A stretch of 64,000 bases of DNA from Hevea brasiliensis (GCF_030052815.1 NC_079510.1:4675614-4739613); one strand, 5' to 3'. Numbered from the stretch's first letter, positions 43,339 through 56,594 are shown. Numbers and translations are program-made. The notes: generated by a model from the sequence alone, not told the origin.

Positions 43339-43536
43339 ATCTTTAGAACCTTCTTGCCCCAAGAAGGGTGCAAAATCTGGAAATTGGGACATGATGAATG
43401 AGGCATCCTCCCATGTTACTGAATAGTGAAGCCATTTGATGAGAACTTGTGAGACTGCTCTCGGAGATAATGCTTGACTGCAATAGTTTTTCAGGGGCTA
43501 CCTGCTGTAGTTCTTCTTGCAACACTGGAAGCTCTA
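43339..43536 (-). pseudogene. Integrase/chromodomain-end fragment beside the first LTR
   Basis: Nucleotides 43345-43440 (cttgccccaagaagggtgc, catcctcccatgttactg, agccatttgatgagaac) align with 43850-43950 of the neighbouring element, which encodes the C-terminal integrase tail. It is therefore a 3' remnant of a second, related element. Confidence 0.6.
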
Positions 43537-43825
43537 TGTTAGGGTTTATGAAACCCTAAGAGAAAGAAATAGGGAAATAGAGGTAAGAATAGAAAGAAGA
43601 GAGAATAGAAGAGAGATATTGTATTCTTGCTAATTCTTGGAATGAATTGCAACAAGGTTACAGTTGAAGTATTTATAAACAATAACTGCCTTGTAACTAC
43701 TTCAGCTGACTATTCTAGCTAACACAACAGAATTAGTTACGCTTCCTGCCAATTACTAACTCCTCAACTCTTCTAGAATTCCTAATCACATCTTATTCTT
43801 ATATTTCCTCCTATAATATGTAACA
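43537..43825 (-). repeat. LTR of a chromovirus-type element, second copy
   Basis: TGTTAGGGTTTATGAAACCC to ATATGTAACA, 289 bp. The adjoining 43826-43841 reads on the minus strand as the purine-rich CCAGAGGAGGGGGTAT, a polypurine tract. It resembles the LTR at 51978-52303 (gaatagaagag, tattctt, gattcttggaatg shared). Confidence 0.82.
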
Positions 43826-43841
43826 ATACCCCCTCCTCTGG

Positions 43842-44283
43842 TATTTTCTTGTCCCCAAGTAAGTGGAACTTCGGGGAACTGGCCTTCAGTAAAGCACTAT
43901 CCTCCCAGGTGGTGTCTTTTGCCGACAGATTAAGCCATTTTATAAGCCCTTGTTCCACATGCTGGTCCCCTCTCATGATAACTCTAGTCTACAATACCTG
44001 CTCAAGAGCCACTTGAATGCGATCATCTTCCATAATAGACCAATCAGTAGCAACAAGAACACCATCTCCAACCTTCTTCTCAAGCATAGACAGATGAAAA
44101 AACAGGATGAATAGCAGATGTTTGAGGCAAATCCAGGTGATAAGTCACCTTCCCAACTCTTGCCAAAATTCTGTTTGGCCCATAAAACTTGGCAGGCAGC
44201 TCAAGGACTTGTCTTACATCAATTGAAGTTTGCCTGTATAGCTGGAGCTTCAAATAAACCCAATCCCCAATCCCCAACACCAA
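43842..44283 (-). pseudogene. pol: Integrase C-terminus and chromodomain-like end
   Basis: 44283-44080 encodes GIGDWVYLKLQLYRQTS and KFYGPNRILARVGKVTYHLD, the integrase C-terminal barrel (GPY/F-type) of chromoviruses. 43976-43782 contains LIKWLNLSAKDTTWEDS, a chromodomain signature. Frame breaks lie between them. Confidence 0.8.
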
Positions 44284-44569
44284 CCTCCCTCCCTGTCCTC
44301 CTTTTGTCAGCCTGCTGAGTCATTCTGTGCTAGGCCACTTGTCAATTCTCTTTCAATAGATGATTAAGCTGCTGCCTCTCTTTTAATAACTTCCTTAGAG
44401 CCGCTATTGATGAATCAAGTTTCTTCTTCATGAAATGTGGGAGGAGCATACCCATACAATGCATCAAATGGAGTCATTTGAATAGCATCGTGAGAAGATG
44501 AATTTCACCACCATTTTGCCGTAGGCAACCAAGACCTCTAATTAGTGGGCTTTAAATGGACCATGCACA

Positions 44570-44938
44570 TCAAATAATTCTCCACACATTGATTAACTCT
44601 TTCAGTCTACCCTTCGGATTGAGGATGATAGGTAGAACTAAAATTGAGTTTAACTTCCATGCTCTTAAAAAATTCCTGCCAAAATGAGCTAGAAACACTT
44701 TGTCCCTATCAGAAACAATCACTTGAGGAGGACCATGCAATCTAAAAATGTCATCCATGAAAAGTTGAGCAACAGAAATAGCATAAAATGGGTGTGCCAG
44801 TGGAAGAAAATGGGTAAACCTGAATCTACACACAACCACCAAAATAGTATAATGCCCCTTTGACTTAGGCAGGCCTTCAATAAAATCTATAGACACCTGT
44901 TGCCATGCTTGAGTAGGAATAGGTGGAGGCTGTAACAA
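44570..44938 (-). pseudogene. pol: Integrase core fragment, chromovirus-type
   Basis: It reads PIPTQAWQQVSIDFIEGLPK with the first Asp, then HGPPQVIVSDRDKVFLAHFG with the second Asp. The frame decays before the Glu. Confidence 0.85.
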
Positions 44939-45028
44939 CCCTGGATACGCACAATGTTCCCCCTTATATATAGCACAAGTGTCACAAGTACCAACTCACT
45001 GTGTTACATCACTAAACATTTTAGGCCA

Positions 45029-45270
<242 letters not shown>

Positions 45271-48167
45271 TGTAGGACGGTAGGCGTGAGGCGAAATATC
45301 ATCCATTAGAATTATATAAAATGCACCAGGTAATGCTCAGGAAAGATGGTGGAGTCACAATGGTCTCACTTAAGTACCACCTCCTTAGACAGCATTTCCT
45401 AGACATGCACTTCATACAATCCTAATAGAATCAAACCATTGGTAAGTACCGTCTTCCCATAACACTACCACGGTACTAAGGATTTATGCCACGAAGGCAT
45501 AGATAGACATGAGTCGCCATCCGGGTAATAACCGGGACATATTTAGTGTTTCTTCCGAGGGTCATGGATGGGAACTTACTCCCTGCAGAGTTTCTACAAC
45601 CGTCATTACCATAGCCCAATGTCTAGGTTCGGGATAGTGGGTACGTAAGGGGAAGGTGTTAGGCACCCCTTACGCCTGGTCTAACCTCGTTAATTCGAGT
45701 GCCAGTCCTCTACTAATGTTTCTAAAAGTCTTGTTTATTATTCCTTTATTAAACTTCATCCTAAAAAATGCAATTTTAATCCTACACACACCAATAATTC
45801 ACAAAAGGGTTGTTGTTTACAAACATTTTTTATGCACAAGTAATTCCTATCTATGGGGTTGCTAATTATTTAAATGATATTTACCAGATGACTAAAATTA
45901 TTTTATTACTGAGAATTTAATTTACAAACAAATTCAATTTCAAATAACCTTACGTTTCTATTTAACCTAATTAATTAATTTTCACCAAGTTACCCTAAGG
46001 ATAATTGAACTAAGTTAATTATGTACATGCGTAATTTATTCTAATATCACATAAGGCCCAAACAATCACAACCTAATAAAGATTTCTAACATGCAAATTT
46101 ATTTTACAATTACCAAGTATTAAATTAAATTTATTTTACATGCCAAGGTTAGTTTAATTTACAAACAAGATTAATTTTTATTTACAAAGTATTTATTTAA
46201 ATTAATTATATGCAAAAGTCAGTTAAATTAAAAACAAGGTTAATTTCAATTTACCAAATAAAAATCCTATTATTACTATAATTTCATACCAATGGTTATT
46301 CTAGAAATTTAGAATTACTTGTTAGTAATTGCAGTTGCCATTGGGGCAAGCTACCCTTAAAAAATGGTATTCTCTTCTGGTATGGCAATGATATCCTTGG
46401 CTTACTCCCATTTAGCTCCATATGAGTTCCACGTAAATGCTCTCTTTGGTACTTACCTTAGGGCTACTTACCAATTTTTGTTTGTAATAAAAAATAAAAA
46501 AACTAAAGAAAATAAAAGAAATAAAGAAAATAAGAAAATATTAATAACAATTTACATTGGATTCTAACTCTATTTTCCTAAAGGGTTAAGATTCCTAATT
46601 AGTTACAACTACCTAAGGGTCCACATCTTCTAACATATTCCCAACAGTTCATGACACATCTTGAATTAAAAAAGCACAGAAAAATAGATCAAATATCAAT
46701 TGGAACCCAAGAAAATACAAGAACATGCATAAACATAAAATTTCCAAATTCTCACAGATTGACAGTAGCAAGAAATTTGATTTTTGAAAAATAGTTAGAC
46801 AAGCCTAAAAATCATGAAAAAATTACAGAAGACAGCCAAAACATCATACAACATCATAAAATTCATAGATTAAATCAAAACCCTAGCCAAATAATCTACA
46901 CAAATCGTAAATTTTCCTGATGACAGAATCACACTACTTTTTTGTAAAATTCATAACTTACCAACCATAACAGATATGAATGCGAAACTAATTGGAAAAG
47001 ATTCACAAGATTCTAAACTTAATTTTAGACGCCAGATTTACACAAAAATATTAAGAAACAAGGGAGATATGAATATAATTTCGTGTAGAATATGAATATA
47101 ATTTTTATAAATTTTTTACAGATTCAGAAAATAACGAAAAATAATAAAAGTACGAGAGACAGAAAACTGAACATGTGTAGAGTTGTGTATCCTCTCAAAT
47201 TAAATATGATTACATGATCTATATGAACATATAAAATAAATTAAAAACAAGGAACATAGAATTAAACATTACATGGCATAGATCTTGAAAAGAAAATAAA
47301 AGAACCAACCTTTAAGAAATATCGCTAGGAAGAAAGAAGACTAAAAGAATTTTGGCTATTCCTCTCTTTAATTTTTTTTACTTTTTTTTTTAATTTTTTT
47401 TTTGTCTTCTCCTCCACCTCTCCTTTTTTTTTTTTTTTTTTTTTTGTCGGTGGGATTTTTATAGGATTTTGGGAGAGGTGTGATAAAGTTTGAAGTCCTA
47501 GGGTGATAAAGTTCAGATAACTTAAACAACTAGGATTGCAGAATTTGGGTGAGACTGAGATATGAATGAGGTGTTTCAACCAATGGGAAGAGAGAGGAAG
47601 GGGAAGTCACAAATAGGGAGTGAGGAAGAGGTGTGGTAGGGTTTGAAGTCCTAGTGCGATAAGGTTCAGATAACTTAAACAACTAGGATTGAGGAATTTG
47701 AGTGAGACTGGGATATGGGTGAGGTGTTCCAACCAATAGGAAGAGAGGAAAAGGGGGTGGCACCAATAGGGAGTGAGGAAGGGAGTGGGGCCAAAAGGGG
47801 AGAGAGAGTTTGTATGGGAGAGGGATAGAGAAAAAGATATTTTCTTATTTTAATTTTCAAAAAATAAATTAAATAGGTCTCGTTTAAAATTCCTAACTAG
47901 GCTTTTTTTAGGCCCATGGGGCCTAATAAAACTCAATTAGGTCCATTTAAGAACTACCCATATTAAATTTAAACAAAGTAAAATTTTATTTAAATTAAAT
48001 TAATTTCTCAAAAAAAACATTATTTTTTTTTCAAGATGATGCCACGGAATTAATAATTCTGTTCCATGCCTCTAATTATGTTTTACAATCATATAATTTT
48101 TTCATCATTGGGTTCCTCACGGTCTCAATGCACATACTCATAATAAATCACAAAATAAGAGTCTACA
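45271..48167 (-). repeat. Candidate solo LTR of another Tat-like element
   Basis: It interrupts the integrase N-terminus. The ends are TGTAGGAC and GTCTACA (inverted TGTAG/CTACA), with flanks aatac and aatat, a 4-of-5 target-duplication match. Near the left end, aggttcggg, ggggaaggtgttaggcaccc and gagtcgccatcc resemble the inner LTR end (15720-15865). No internal coding domain is present. The exact left end is less sure than the right. The rest (45700-48100) is AT-rich with homopolymer runs (for example 47370-47450) and no gene. Confidence 0.5.
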
Positions 48168-48415
48168 AATATGCATAAACAACATCCTTACCCAATGACA
48201 GCCTCTTAATTAAATCAGAGGCGCTCTCCCATAAATAGCAATCAACTTTTGCATCCAAGAAAGAATTACCACTGAATACATAGAATAAAAATGGGTACCC
48301 ACATCAATAGACCTCCTGGATAAAGTGTCTACTACCTTATTTTTAATACCCTTCCTGTATAGTATTTTATAATCCAGTTCCAACAACTTGAGATACTTCT
48401 TCGCTGCAGATTATC
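48168..48415 (-). pseudogene. pol: RNase H end of a second chromovirus-type element
   Basis: In one frame it reads KYLKLLELDYKILYRKGIKN, KVVDTLSRRS, the end of RNase H. A homologous stretch (VSKLLGLQYKILYRKGVDN) lies at about 48705-48790, so this is a second copy of the same region and not a continuation of it. Confidence 0.6.
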
Positions 48416-49782
48416 ATTTACAAAAGTGGCATTAATTTTGGAGTGTTCCCCAAAGTGAGAATTGTGATAAAGAGCCAGTAGATGCTCTTTTAAACTCCTA
48501 TTACTCCCTACATACAGCTTATCCTTATAAAGCAAGAGGCTATTCTTATAAGAGTACCCAGGATGAGCCAACTCATCCATTGAAAGATGAGATATTAATT
48601 CTGCAGCTTGAGGATCCCCATCATAATTGTGAGACAACTGAGTCATCCAAGTAAACTGCAAGGAGGCATGAAGAGTGTAATTCAGCATATGCTACTGCTG
48701 GTTTTCTAGACAAAGCATCAGCAACTCGTTATCTACACCCTTTCTATACAAAATCTTGTATTGCAGCCCTAATAATTTAGAAACACCCCTTAATTGCAAG
48801 TTGATATGCAATATTTGCTCATGAAGTGCTCAATACTCTCATAGTTAGTCTTAATAAAGAATGGACCTTTCTCCAAGTAATGTCTATACTTGGAGACAGC
48901 AAAAGTAATGGCCAACAACTCTCTCTCACAGACTGACAAGGCGTTTGTTTTGGGACCAAATGCCATAGAGATATATGCAATGGGATGCCCTTTCTGTTGC
49001 AAGACTGCCTCCATCCTAGAACCACTAGCATCTATTTCAAAAGTAAATTGCTTAGAGAAATCAGGAAGTGCTAATACTGGTGCTTGAGACATGATTGTTC
49101 TAAGATTATCAAATGCATATTGAGCTGCATCAGTCCACTGGAAAGCATCCTTTTTTAACATATCAATAAGAGGTTTACTGATTATACCATAATTGTGGAC
49201 AAATTTTCTATAATACCTCCTCAATTCTTTCACTGATTTAGGGGTTGGCCAAGATGTAACAGCCTGAATCTTGGAAGGTTCTATGGCAACTCCCCTTCCA
49301 GATGTATTAAGGCCCAAATAATCCATCTCAATTTTGCTGAATGAACACTTGCTGAGTTTGGCATACAATCGTTGTTGTTTCAACACTTCAAAAACTAATT
49401 CCAAGTGTTGCAAATGTTGTTCCCATGATGAGCTATATATGAGGATATTATTAAAGAATACTGACGCAAACTTCCTCAAATAGGGCTGAAATATGTGATT
49501 CATAAGAGCCTGAAAAGTGGTAGGGGCATTTGTTAGCCCTAAGGGTATAACAGTAAATTCATAATGCCCATGATGCATCCTAAAGGCTGTTTTATGAATA
49601 TCAAGTGGACTCATCCTGATTTGGTGGTAACCTGCCTTTAAATCAATCTTAGAAAAGATTAAAGCACCATGAAGCTTGTCTAAAGGATCATTAATTGTTG
49701 GAATTGGGAACTTGTCTTTAATAGTGAGGTCCTTTAACTTTCTATAGTTAATGCAAAACCTCCAAGAACCATCCTTTTTCAT
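48416..49782 (-). pseudogene. pol: RT-RNase H-integrase start, chromovirus-type, dead RT
   Basis: The ORF 49782-48790 (330 residues) begins MKKDGSWRFCINYRKLKDLT and contains RT motifs (FSKIDLKAGYHQIRM, VIPLGLTNAPTTFQ). The active site reads FFNNILIYS in place of YxDD, so both metal-binding Asp residues are Asn. RNase H follows (FTFEIDASGSRMEAVLQQ). The integrase start (YKNSLLLYKDKLYVGSNRSL, HFGEHSKINATF) is in 48688-48332. Frame breaks lie near 48790. Confidence 0.88.
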
Positions 49783-50600
49783 GACAAGAAGTATTGGAGA
49801 AGAATAAGGACTGGGGTTGGGTTGTATGACCTCATTTTGTTACATTTCATCCGCCAATTTCTCTATTTCTGCTTTCTGAAAATGAGGGTACCTATAGGGC
49901 CTAATATTCACAGGTTATACTGTTGGTACAAAGGGAATAGAATGATTGTGGCTTCTAATTGGTGGCAAGGTCTTTGGATCTTCAAAAATACTCTGCTACT
50001 TATTTAATAGATTCTTTAATTCAACTGAATTAGTATCAGGAGTATTTGAAACAACATTACCTATTGCAGTAATTTAAAATGCAGTTGAAGGTGATTGAGA
50101 CACTTCCACACAGAATAAAGGAGTTTCAAAATCCTTCCCTTGCTTTTGTAAGAGCTGCTGATAACTCAAACAATTCAGTAGCTTGGATTGAAACTCCATG
50201 TCACTAACTCGCTGTAATATTATCTCCTTCCCATCCTTCTTGAAACTGATTTTAGAATACTGGAAATCAAATAAAATTGGATTAAAGTGTTTTAAGCCAA
50301 TCAACTCCAAGGATCATATCAAAATTGCCCATTTCTAATAACCTGAAGTCAAAGCTGAAAGGATATTGATGAATCTTTTAGCTAAATGCAGGCAAATACA
50401 AGTACTACCAATTTTTCTACCATCTGCTACCTTAACAAAAATTGCAGTTAGGTATCCAAGAAGCTATGGGTACTTCCACTGTCCACCAGAATTAGGAAAA
50501 TTCCCTGTTTTGAAACTTGCCAATAACCCTAATAGTTTCAACCCTTTGAATTCCCTCCAAAGCATGAACTGAAAGAGTTATTGCCTTATCATTGTCAGGT
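49783..50600 (-). pseudogene. pol: Protease to RT linker, chromovirus-type
   Basis: 50310-50074 encodes GLKHFNPILFDFQYSKISFK, NCLSYQQLLQKQGKDFETP, the stretch between protease and RT. It continues, with stops, through a QSIFEDPKTLPP-type segment to the RT start. The same region occurs on the plus strand at 60545-61036. Confidence 0.7.
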
Positions 50601-51918
50601 ACATCTCCCTCCATTGCATCATGTCATTCTTCCGCCTCTTCTTCATTTCCTTGCAATAGGAAAATTTCTCTTTCCTTCTTAGTCACTTGCAAGGACATTA
50701 ATGTTTTCTGTTTACATTGATGGCCAGGGTTGTATTTTTCTCCACTTAAAGCAGGGCCTGGGTTGCCTAATTGAATTTGGATTAGTGGAATTGATGGAAT
50801 TAGTCTTAGTGACAGGGTTGATTTACAGAAGATTGACTGGTAGTAGGTAAGGTTTTCTGCACAGAATTTGGTTTTCTGCACAGAATTTGATTATTTTGAA
50901 TTGGCATTCTGGTCTGTAATAGGAGGTTTAGGAGCATAGGGATAACTTTGAGAACGTTGATTAAATTTATAGGTGAAAGGTGCTGAAGGTGAGAAAGTGT
51001 TAGATCTAAAATTAGCTTGGTAGGGTCTAGAGTAAGGAGTAGGTTTCTTGGTAGAATTTATGAGTTGTTCTTGCAATCTTGCAACCTCAATAGCTTGAGA
51101 AAGATTAACTAGTTTCATCATTTTAACCATGGGTCAATGTCATTCCTTAATCCACTAATAATGGTCGATCAAAATAATAATAATAAGCTTCCCCTAGGTT
51201 AGGCATAAGTCATTCCAATCTGATTCTCCATCTTCAAATCTATCTTGATACTCTTCAAGAGTGCTTTCTTGCCTTAATCTCATAAATTCTTCAACTACAT
51301 CTCCTAATCCTTCATCCCCAAGCCTGCAACACAATTCCTTCTCAAAATATTCTCTAAGAATGACCTCCATCACCCTTAACCCAATTATGATATGCATCAG
51401 CTCTTTCTATCAAGAATAAACTTGCTATTCCCTTCCTCAGGAACCCCATCCATCTCAAAACAATTAGCATATTTCCATAGCCAAGCCCTAGGTTCTTTGC
51501 CATTAAAAGTAATCAATTTAACTTCGGGAAAAATTTTGGACATACCTTCCACATCAGTTGCAGATCCAGAGCTATTGTTATCACTGTTCTGAGTTACATT
51601 ATTGTTCTCCTTTGATGTGGGAAGAATTCCCCTTCCCTCAATAGTGGCAGCAGAGGCACCGACTTCCTTATTGTCACCCTGATGCATTCCTCTGCCTTTG
51701 TCAAGTAGATTTCCCCTAATTTTGTATCACAATTCTTCCAGAAGAACATTTCTAGTATCAATTATACCTTGTTGAGCTCCTTTTTGCACACTTTGCTTAA
51801 TTTCTTCTTTCAATTCCTCCTTATTCCTTCTGGTTTCCTCTTGCAAAGCCTTAATAACTTCCTCCAAATTAGAGATCCTTGATTCCTGAGTAACTGCTCC
51901 AGATCTAGTCACCTTCAC
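50601..51918 (-). pseudogene. gag: Gag, chromovirus-type, degraded
   Basis: 51918-51727 is the N-terminal coiled coil (VIKALQEETRRNKEELKEEI). 51687-51397 includes PEVKLITFNGKEPRAWLWKY. 51397-51194 includes LVEEFMRLRQEST-type capsid sequence (EFMRLRQESTLEEYQDRFED). 51130-50891 is the linker. A knuckle remnant (GEKYNPGHQCKQKTL) lies in 50881-50624. Confidence 0.85.
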
Positions 51919-51962
51919 AGTGTTTCGAATCCAAAAAGAAAGCTAATCCCTCACACAACTTA

Positions 51963-51974
51963 GCTCTGATATCA
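51963..51974 (-). other. Primer binding site, initiator tRNA-Met type
   Basis: On the minus strand it reads TGATATCAGAGC, one base from the usual TGGTATCAGAGC, 3 nt after the LTR end. Confidence 0.75.
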
Positions 51975-51977
51975 AAT

Positions 51978-52303
51978 TGTTATGGACCAGATCTGATACA
52001 ATCTCTAGATAGAGATTGGTACTTAGAACAGAGAAGAAAGATGAGATGAGAAGAGAACAGACTGGATGAGAAGAGAATAGAAGAGTACAAGAGAGAAATG
52101 TATTCTTTTATTGATTCTTGGAATGCCTTACTACATAAGTTCTCTCCTTCATACAAGAGCAGTGTAACTGCATCCTAACAGATTGGCATAATCGCCTACA
52201 ACAGATTTTGTTGCTAGTAAAGTATCTTTCCCTCCAATTCCTTAACTACCCATGACTAACACTACTTATCATTATTCCTCTTTCTCCCCCTATAGCATGT
52301 AAA
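51978..52303 (-). repeat. 5' LTR of the chromovirus-type element
   Basis: On the plus strand it begins TGTTATGGACCAGATCTG and fades out at about ctatagcatgtaaaa. The minus-strand start therefore appears mutated from TGTTACAT to TTTACAT. Its similarity to 43537-43825 is visible but moderate. Confidence 0.75.
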
Positions 52304-52708
52304 AGATCATTAGTGAGATGGTCATCTTTATTAATACTTCGAAGATACACATGGAATGTTTTACACAATTTGCTCTAGTAAGTTCGTTCTTATGACGAAT
52401 CAGAACTAAATTAAAATAATAAATATAAGTTTAGTTCTACATGATTTTGTTCTTACAATAACAATTTTTTTTTCAATGATATTTAGTATGATTTTTTGAT
52501 TTGATTTAAAATCCTATGAACCATGCACAATCCCTATATTAAATGTTTAATAATTTATAATAATTTTATTTATATATATGTATGTGTGTTAAATTTAATT
52601 ATTTAAAATAAAATTAAATTAATATTGAGAAAATTAATGCTCAAAAAAGAATATAATTTCATAAAAATATCTGACATATTTTAATATTTAAATTATTATT
52701 TTTACTGC

Positions 52709-52790
<82 letters not shown>

Positions 52791-54290
52791 TAACTCAATA
52801 TTAATAAATAACGGTCTCTAATATATTTTAAATTATAAAAAATTGTGATAAAAAAATATAAATACTGAATAATTATAACTTAAGAATAAATTTTGTTCAT
52901 CACAAAATTTTTATATCTATTTCGAAAAGAGTTAAAATCTTAACAAAAATAAAAGTTAAAATTCTTTTCCATGCATTATATAAAAATTTATTTATAATAG
53001 TATATTATAATATTCAATTTAACATTATAAATAATATAAAAATAAAACTATTTTTTTATATTCACAAATCACTTCTTCATTTATATTTAAAAAAAGCATA
53101 TAGGAATCTTATAATTCACAAAATTTTTCAAAAATATTTTAAAAAAATATAAAAATGTTATAATTTTACACTTATACCCTTTAAGGCATTTATTTTCTTA
53201 GTAAAAGAACTATGATTTAATAATTGCCATGGTAATTTGAATCAAAACCAATGCCAAAGACTCATCAATAAATTGCAATGAAAAATAAAAATACAGAAAT
53301 GCCCACATATTGAATTAACATGTTAATGAATGATAAATTTATTCATAACATATTTTATCAACTTTGGAATGACTACGAGTCGGGTGCAGGAATCAGTCCC
53401 TCTGTACTTATACCATAGAAAATTGGGATAAAGCAAGCTTTCTAACTAGAATTTTTCTTTTTATTTTAATTTATAATTATATAATATAAATTTATTTATT
53501 AAAAATATAAATTATAAATTAGGAATGTAAATTTTACGCATAAATACTTTAATACATAAAAAAAGTAATTTTAATAAAAAATAATAATATACTACTATTT
53601 GATAGGTTAAAAGAATTCAAGGCAAAGATATTTTTTTTCATTGTTGTCTTGCAAAATATCAAAGCTGTAAAAAATTGATCAAGTCAAATTTAAAAACAAT
53701 TGTCATTCTATTTTAACTCTACTAATGAGAATCAATGCCTAAAAGTATTGAATAATTAATGATTTTAAAAAATTAAAAATTTGATATATAAATTATTAAA
53801 ATGCAATTGAATATTAGCAATTAATATTAAGCATTAAAGTAAAAAGTACATAATCAATTTTAATTAATTTAATATTAAGATTTAATTGTTATTCTGTAGT
53901 ACAAAAGGATAATAAATTAGTTGTAGAAAAAATAAGAAAAAAATAAAAAAATTCTAAAATAATGCATTTTCGTAATATCAAAAAGTTGATATTCAAATTT
54001 TCTTATAATTGTGAGATTCACATATATGGATTTATAATTTTTTGTTTATAAAATAATATTTTAATTGTAAGAATTTCAATTTTGATTATTGAATAAATTT
54101 ATAACTAAATTCTAAAATTAAGACATTGTTAAAATAAAATTATTTAAATATAATTAAAAAAATTCATATAGATTTATTTATTTATTTTTATTAAATAGAA
54201 TAATAAGTTTTAAAATGTTAATTTTTCTCTAAATTTTGTTTGTTAAAAAAGACTTAACTATTGGAGAGGGCCGTCCATTAGGCCTGAATA
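52304..54290. other. AT-rich intergenic DNA with (TA)n
   Basis: Strongly AT-rich with no convincing gene. It contains a TA microsatellite of nearly 70 bases (52718-52786). No third exon of the kelch-type gene was recognised here. Confidence 0.7.
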
Positions 54291-54539
54291 GTATTTAGTT
54301 TAAATTGATAAATCGAATCGAATCTCGCCATTGCACTTTAATCGATGGTTTTTCAGTCCTAACGATTTAGTTCGATTAATAATTTTTAATAAATTCAGTT
54401 TTCAATTCGATTTTCTTGCCCATTATAACCGAACAACAGATTAGGTAGACTAATGGCTGCATTTTAAGGTTCGTGGGCCTTTTGTATCGTTTAATCCTAC
54501 AGGTTCAGCCATTTAGGCCTTCCTATCTCTTTCTTAGTT

Positions 54540-54747
54540 TCTGCTGATTGTTATCTCCATTCTATTCTGTTCTCCTTGGTGCTACTGTCACTTCACTCCC
54601 ATTACCTTTCTTTCTTCTCCTCTCTTTTTCTCCCACTCGCTAGTCCCACTCGCTAGTCCCACTCGCCTCGCCTCTCTTCTTCCTCTCTTTCTAGTGCGTT
54701 TATTATCCCTTGGAAGGCCATTCGAAGGTTACACCTCCTGAGTGCTG
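54540..54747 (+). other. Possible 5' UTR exon (CT-rich, splice donor)
   Basis: A CT-rich leader-like stretch with the repeat cccactcgctagt, ending at GTGCTG|GTGAGTGAG, a strong donor. It could be a non-coding first exon of the gene at 58888 or of a lost gene. No open frame of note. Confidence 0.3.
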
Positions 54748-55439
54748 GTGAGTGAGCTCCCATTCCCATTTTTCTATACTCTATTGTTGATTTTCTTCAT
54801 CTATTTTTGTACAAATGGGTTATTGTTTGAATAGATTGTGCCTTCATCCAATGTAGATTTTAATATGACCTCTCCAATTAAGATAGTTTTTGTTTGAGGT
54901 TTGAGAGACTTTACTGGTTTGATGGTTTTTACTTATTAGTTTGATGTGGTCCTGTTCATACTTTATTTCATTTGTAGAATATTCCTAAATGAGGCTGGGC
55001 ATAAATGTTTAGATGGTTCCCTTTATTTTATTTTTATCAATTAGATTAGCCATTTTTGTGATGTTGTCATGTTGGATTAGTAATTTTTGTGATACTATGA
55101 TGGCGGACTAGTCATTTTTTGATGCTGTGATGCTGGTTTATCTTTATGAACTTTTATTTATGGATTTTAATTCATTATGGTTATAGACTTCTATGTAATA
55201 TTGTGTTGTGTGGAGTTTTATGTAGTAAACTGGTAATGTGTAGTGTTTTAATCTTATGGACTTTTATGTAGTTTAAAGTTATAATATTATGGAATGTGCA
55301 CTCTCATTTAGTATTGATTTATAATTTTACAGATTTTGGATGAATTTATAATTTTATGGATTTTGATGTATTATTTATATTTATTTCTTAGGAGTAAACT
55401 GATTTTTATGTAATTTTGTAAAGATTTTTAGTTTATGGC

Positions 55440-55605
55440 AACTGAACTGAACCGAACCGAACCGTCTATTTTCTGTTTGGTCTGGTTATTCTTTGAAGGT
55501 CGGTTTGGTTTGGTCTATTTTTTTCATCGATTCGGTTATTCAGTTTTTCTAGTTTGTTTCGATTTGGAACCGAACCGATCGAGTGCCCCCCCCTAGAAAA
55601 CAAGT
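55440..55605 (-). mobile_element. Degenerate hAT-like terminus
   Basis: Rich in gaaccgaaccgaacc and ggtttggtttggtc and ending cgagtgcccccccctag, as hAT-type elements often do. Similar aatcgaatcgaatc sequence lies near 54310, but no matching end or target duplication was found. Confidence 0.35.
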
Positions 55606-56065
55606 TTGATACTAGCTTAATAGGTAGTCAGTTATAGCTAGCATAAAATGTCTCCAAGCATATCAACGGTTAAGAAAAGAAAAGTAAATTTACTTTGTTT
55701 GAGTGCAAGTGGAAGGCACCTACGCTCGCTTGAGAATCTTCTCTTCCATAATCAGACCCATTTTCTTGAGTAATTATATAGTAATTCAGTGATTTCATGT
55801 AGGATGCGTCGATAGAATGGCAAACTACTGATAAGTTAACATGTAGATAAATTTAGTTATAACAAAAAAAAAAAACTGTTTGGTAGTTATTTATTTTGGG
55901 GTCCACCACTTATTTTATTTGTAGATTTATTCATGTGTCTAAATTTTATTTGCTTGTCATTCCATATATGATTGACTATATGGAATCACCATTTTATTAT
56001 ATAATTTTTCTATTTTCTTAGCATTTTCTCCTTTTCAAGCGACTATTACAGTTCATCCCTCACTC

Positions 56066-56107
<42 letters not shown>

Positions 56108-56286
56108 TTTAATTCGGGTTATACTAAACCTCCTCAAAGCCTTCTTAAAAGAACGAATTTTCCTAGCATTTTCTCTTTTTCTAGTAAGTGTCACAACTCA
56201 TCCCTCAATTTTAGCATCGGGTGATTCCTAGGAGCACCTACTAAGACAGAACCCAAGACTCATAGGCACATCACCATTACAGCTTA
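55606..56286. other. Intergenic, with an (AAT)n microsatellite
   Basis: No gene is seen. An AAT microsatellite of about 40 bases lies at 56068-56107. The last 8 bases (56279-56286, acagctta) are the left target duplication of the hAT element. Confidence 0.7.
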
Positions 56287-56534
56287 TAGGGGTGGCCATG
56301 GTCCAGTTTCGAACCGGAACCGGTTCGGTCAAAACCCGATCGAAACCAGTCAAAATCAGAACCGGCTTTGAACCGGACCGAAACCGTCATTCTACGGTTT
56401 GGTTCAGGTTCATATTTGTTAGAAATCGTGAACCGGCAGTTCCGAACCGGATTGAACTGACTATTCCGAACTGGACTAAACCGGTGATTTAAATACAAAA
56501 AAATTCAATAAATACCTCACTCTACTCCTAATTC

Positions 56535-56594
<60 letters not shown>

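Noticed and set aside
54290..55605. Complete hAT element
   Set aside because: Only the right end looks like a terminus; no matching left end and no 8-bp duplication was found.
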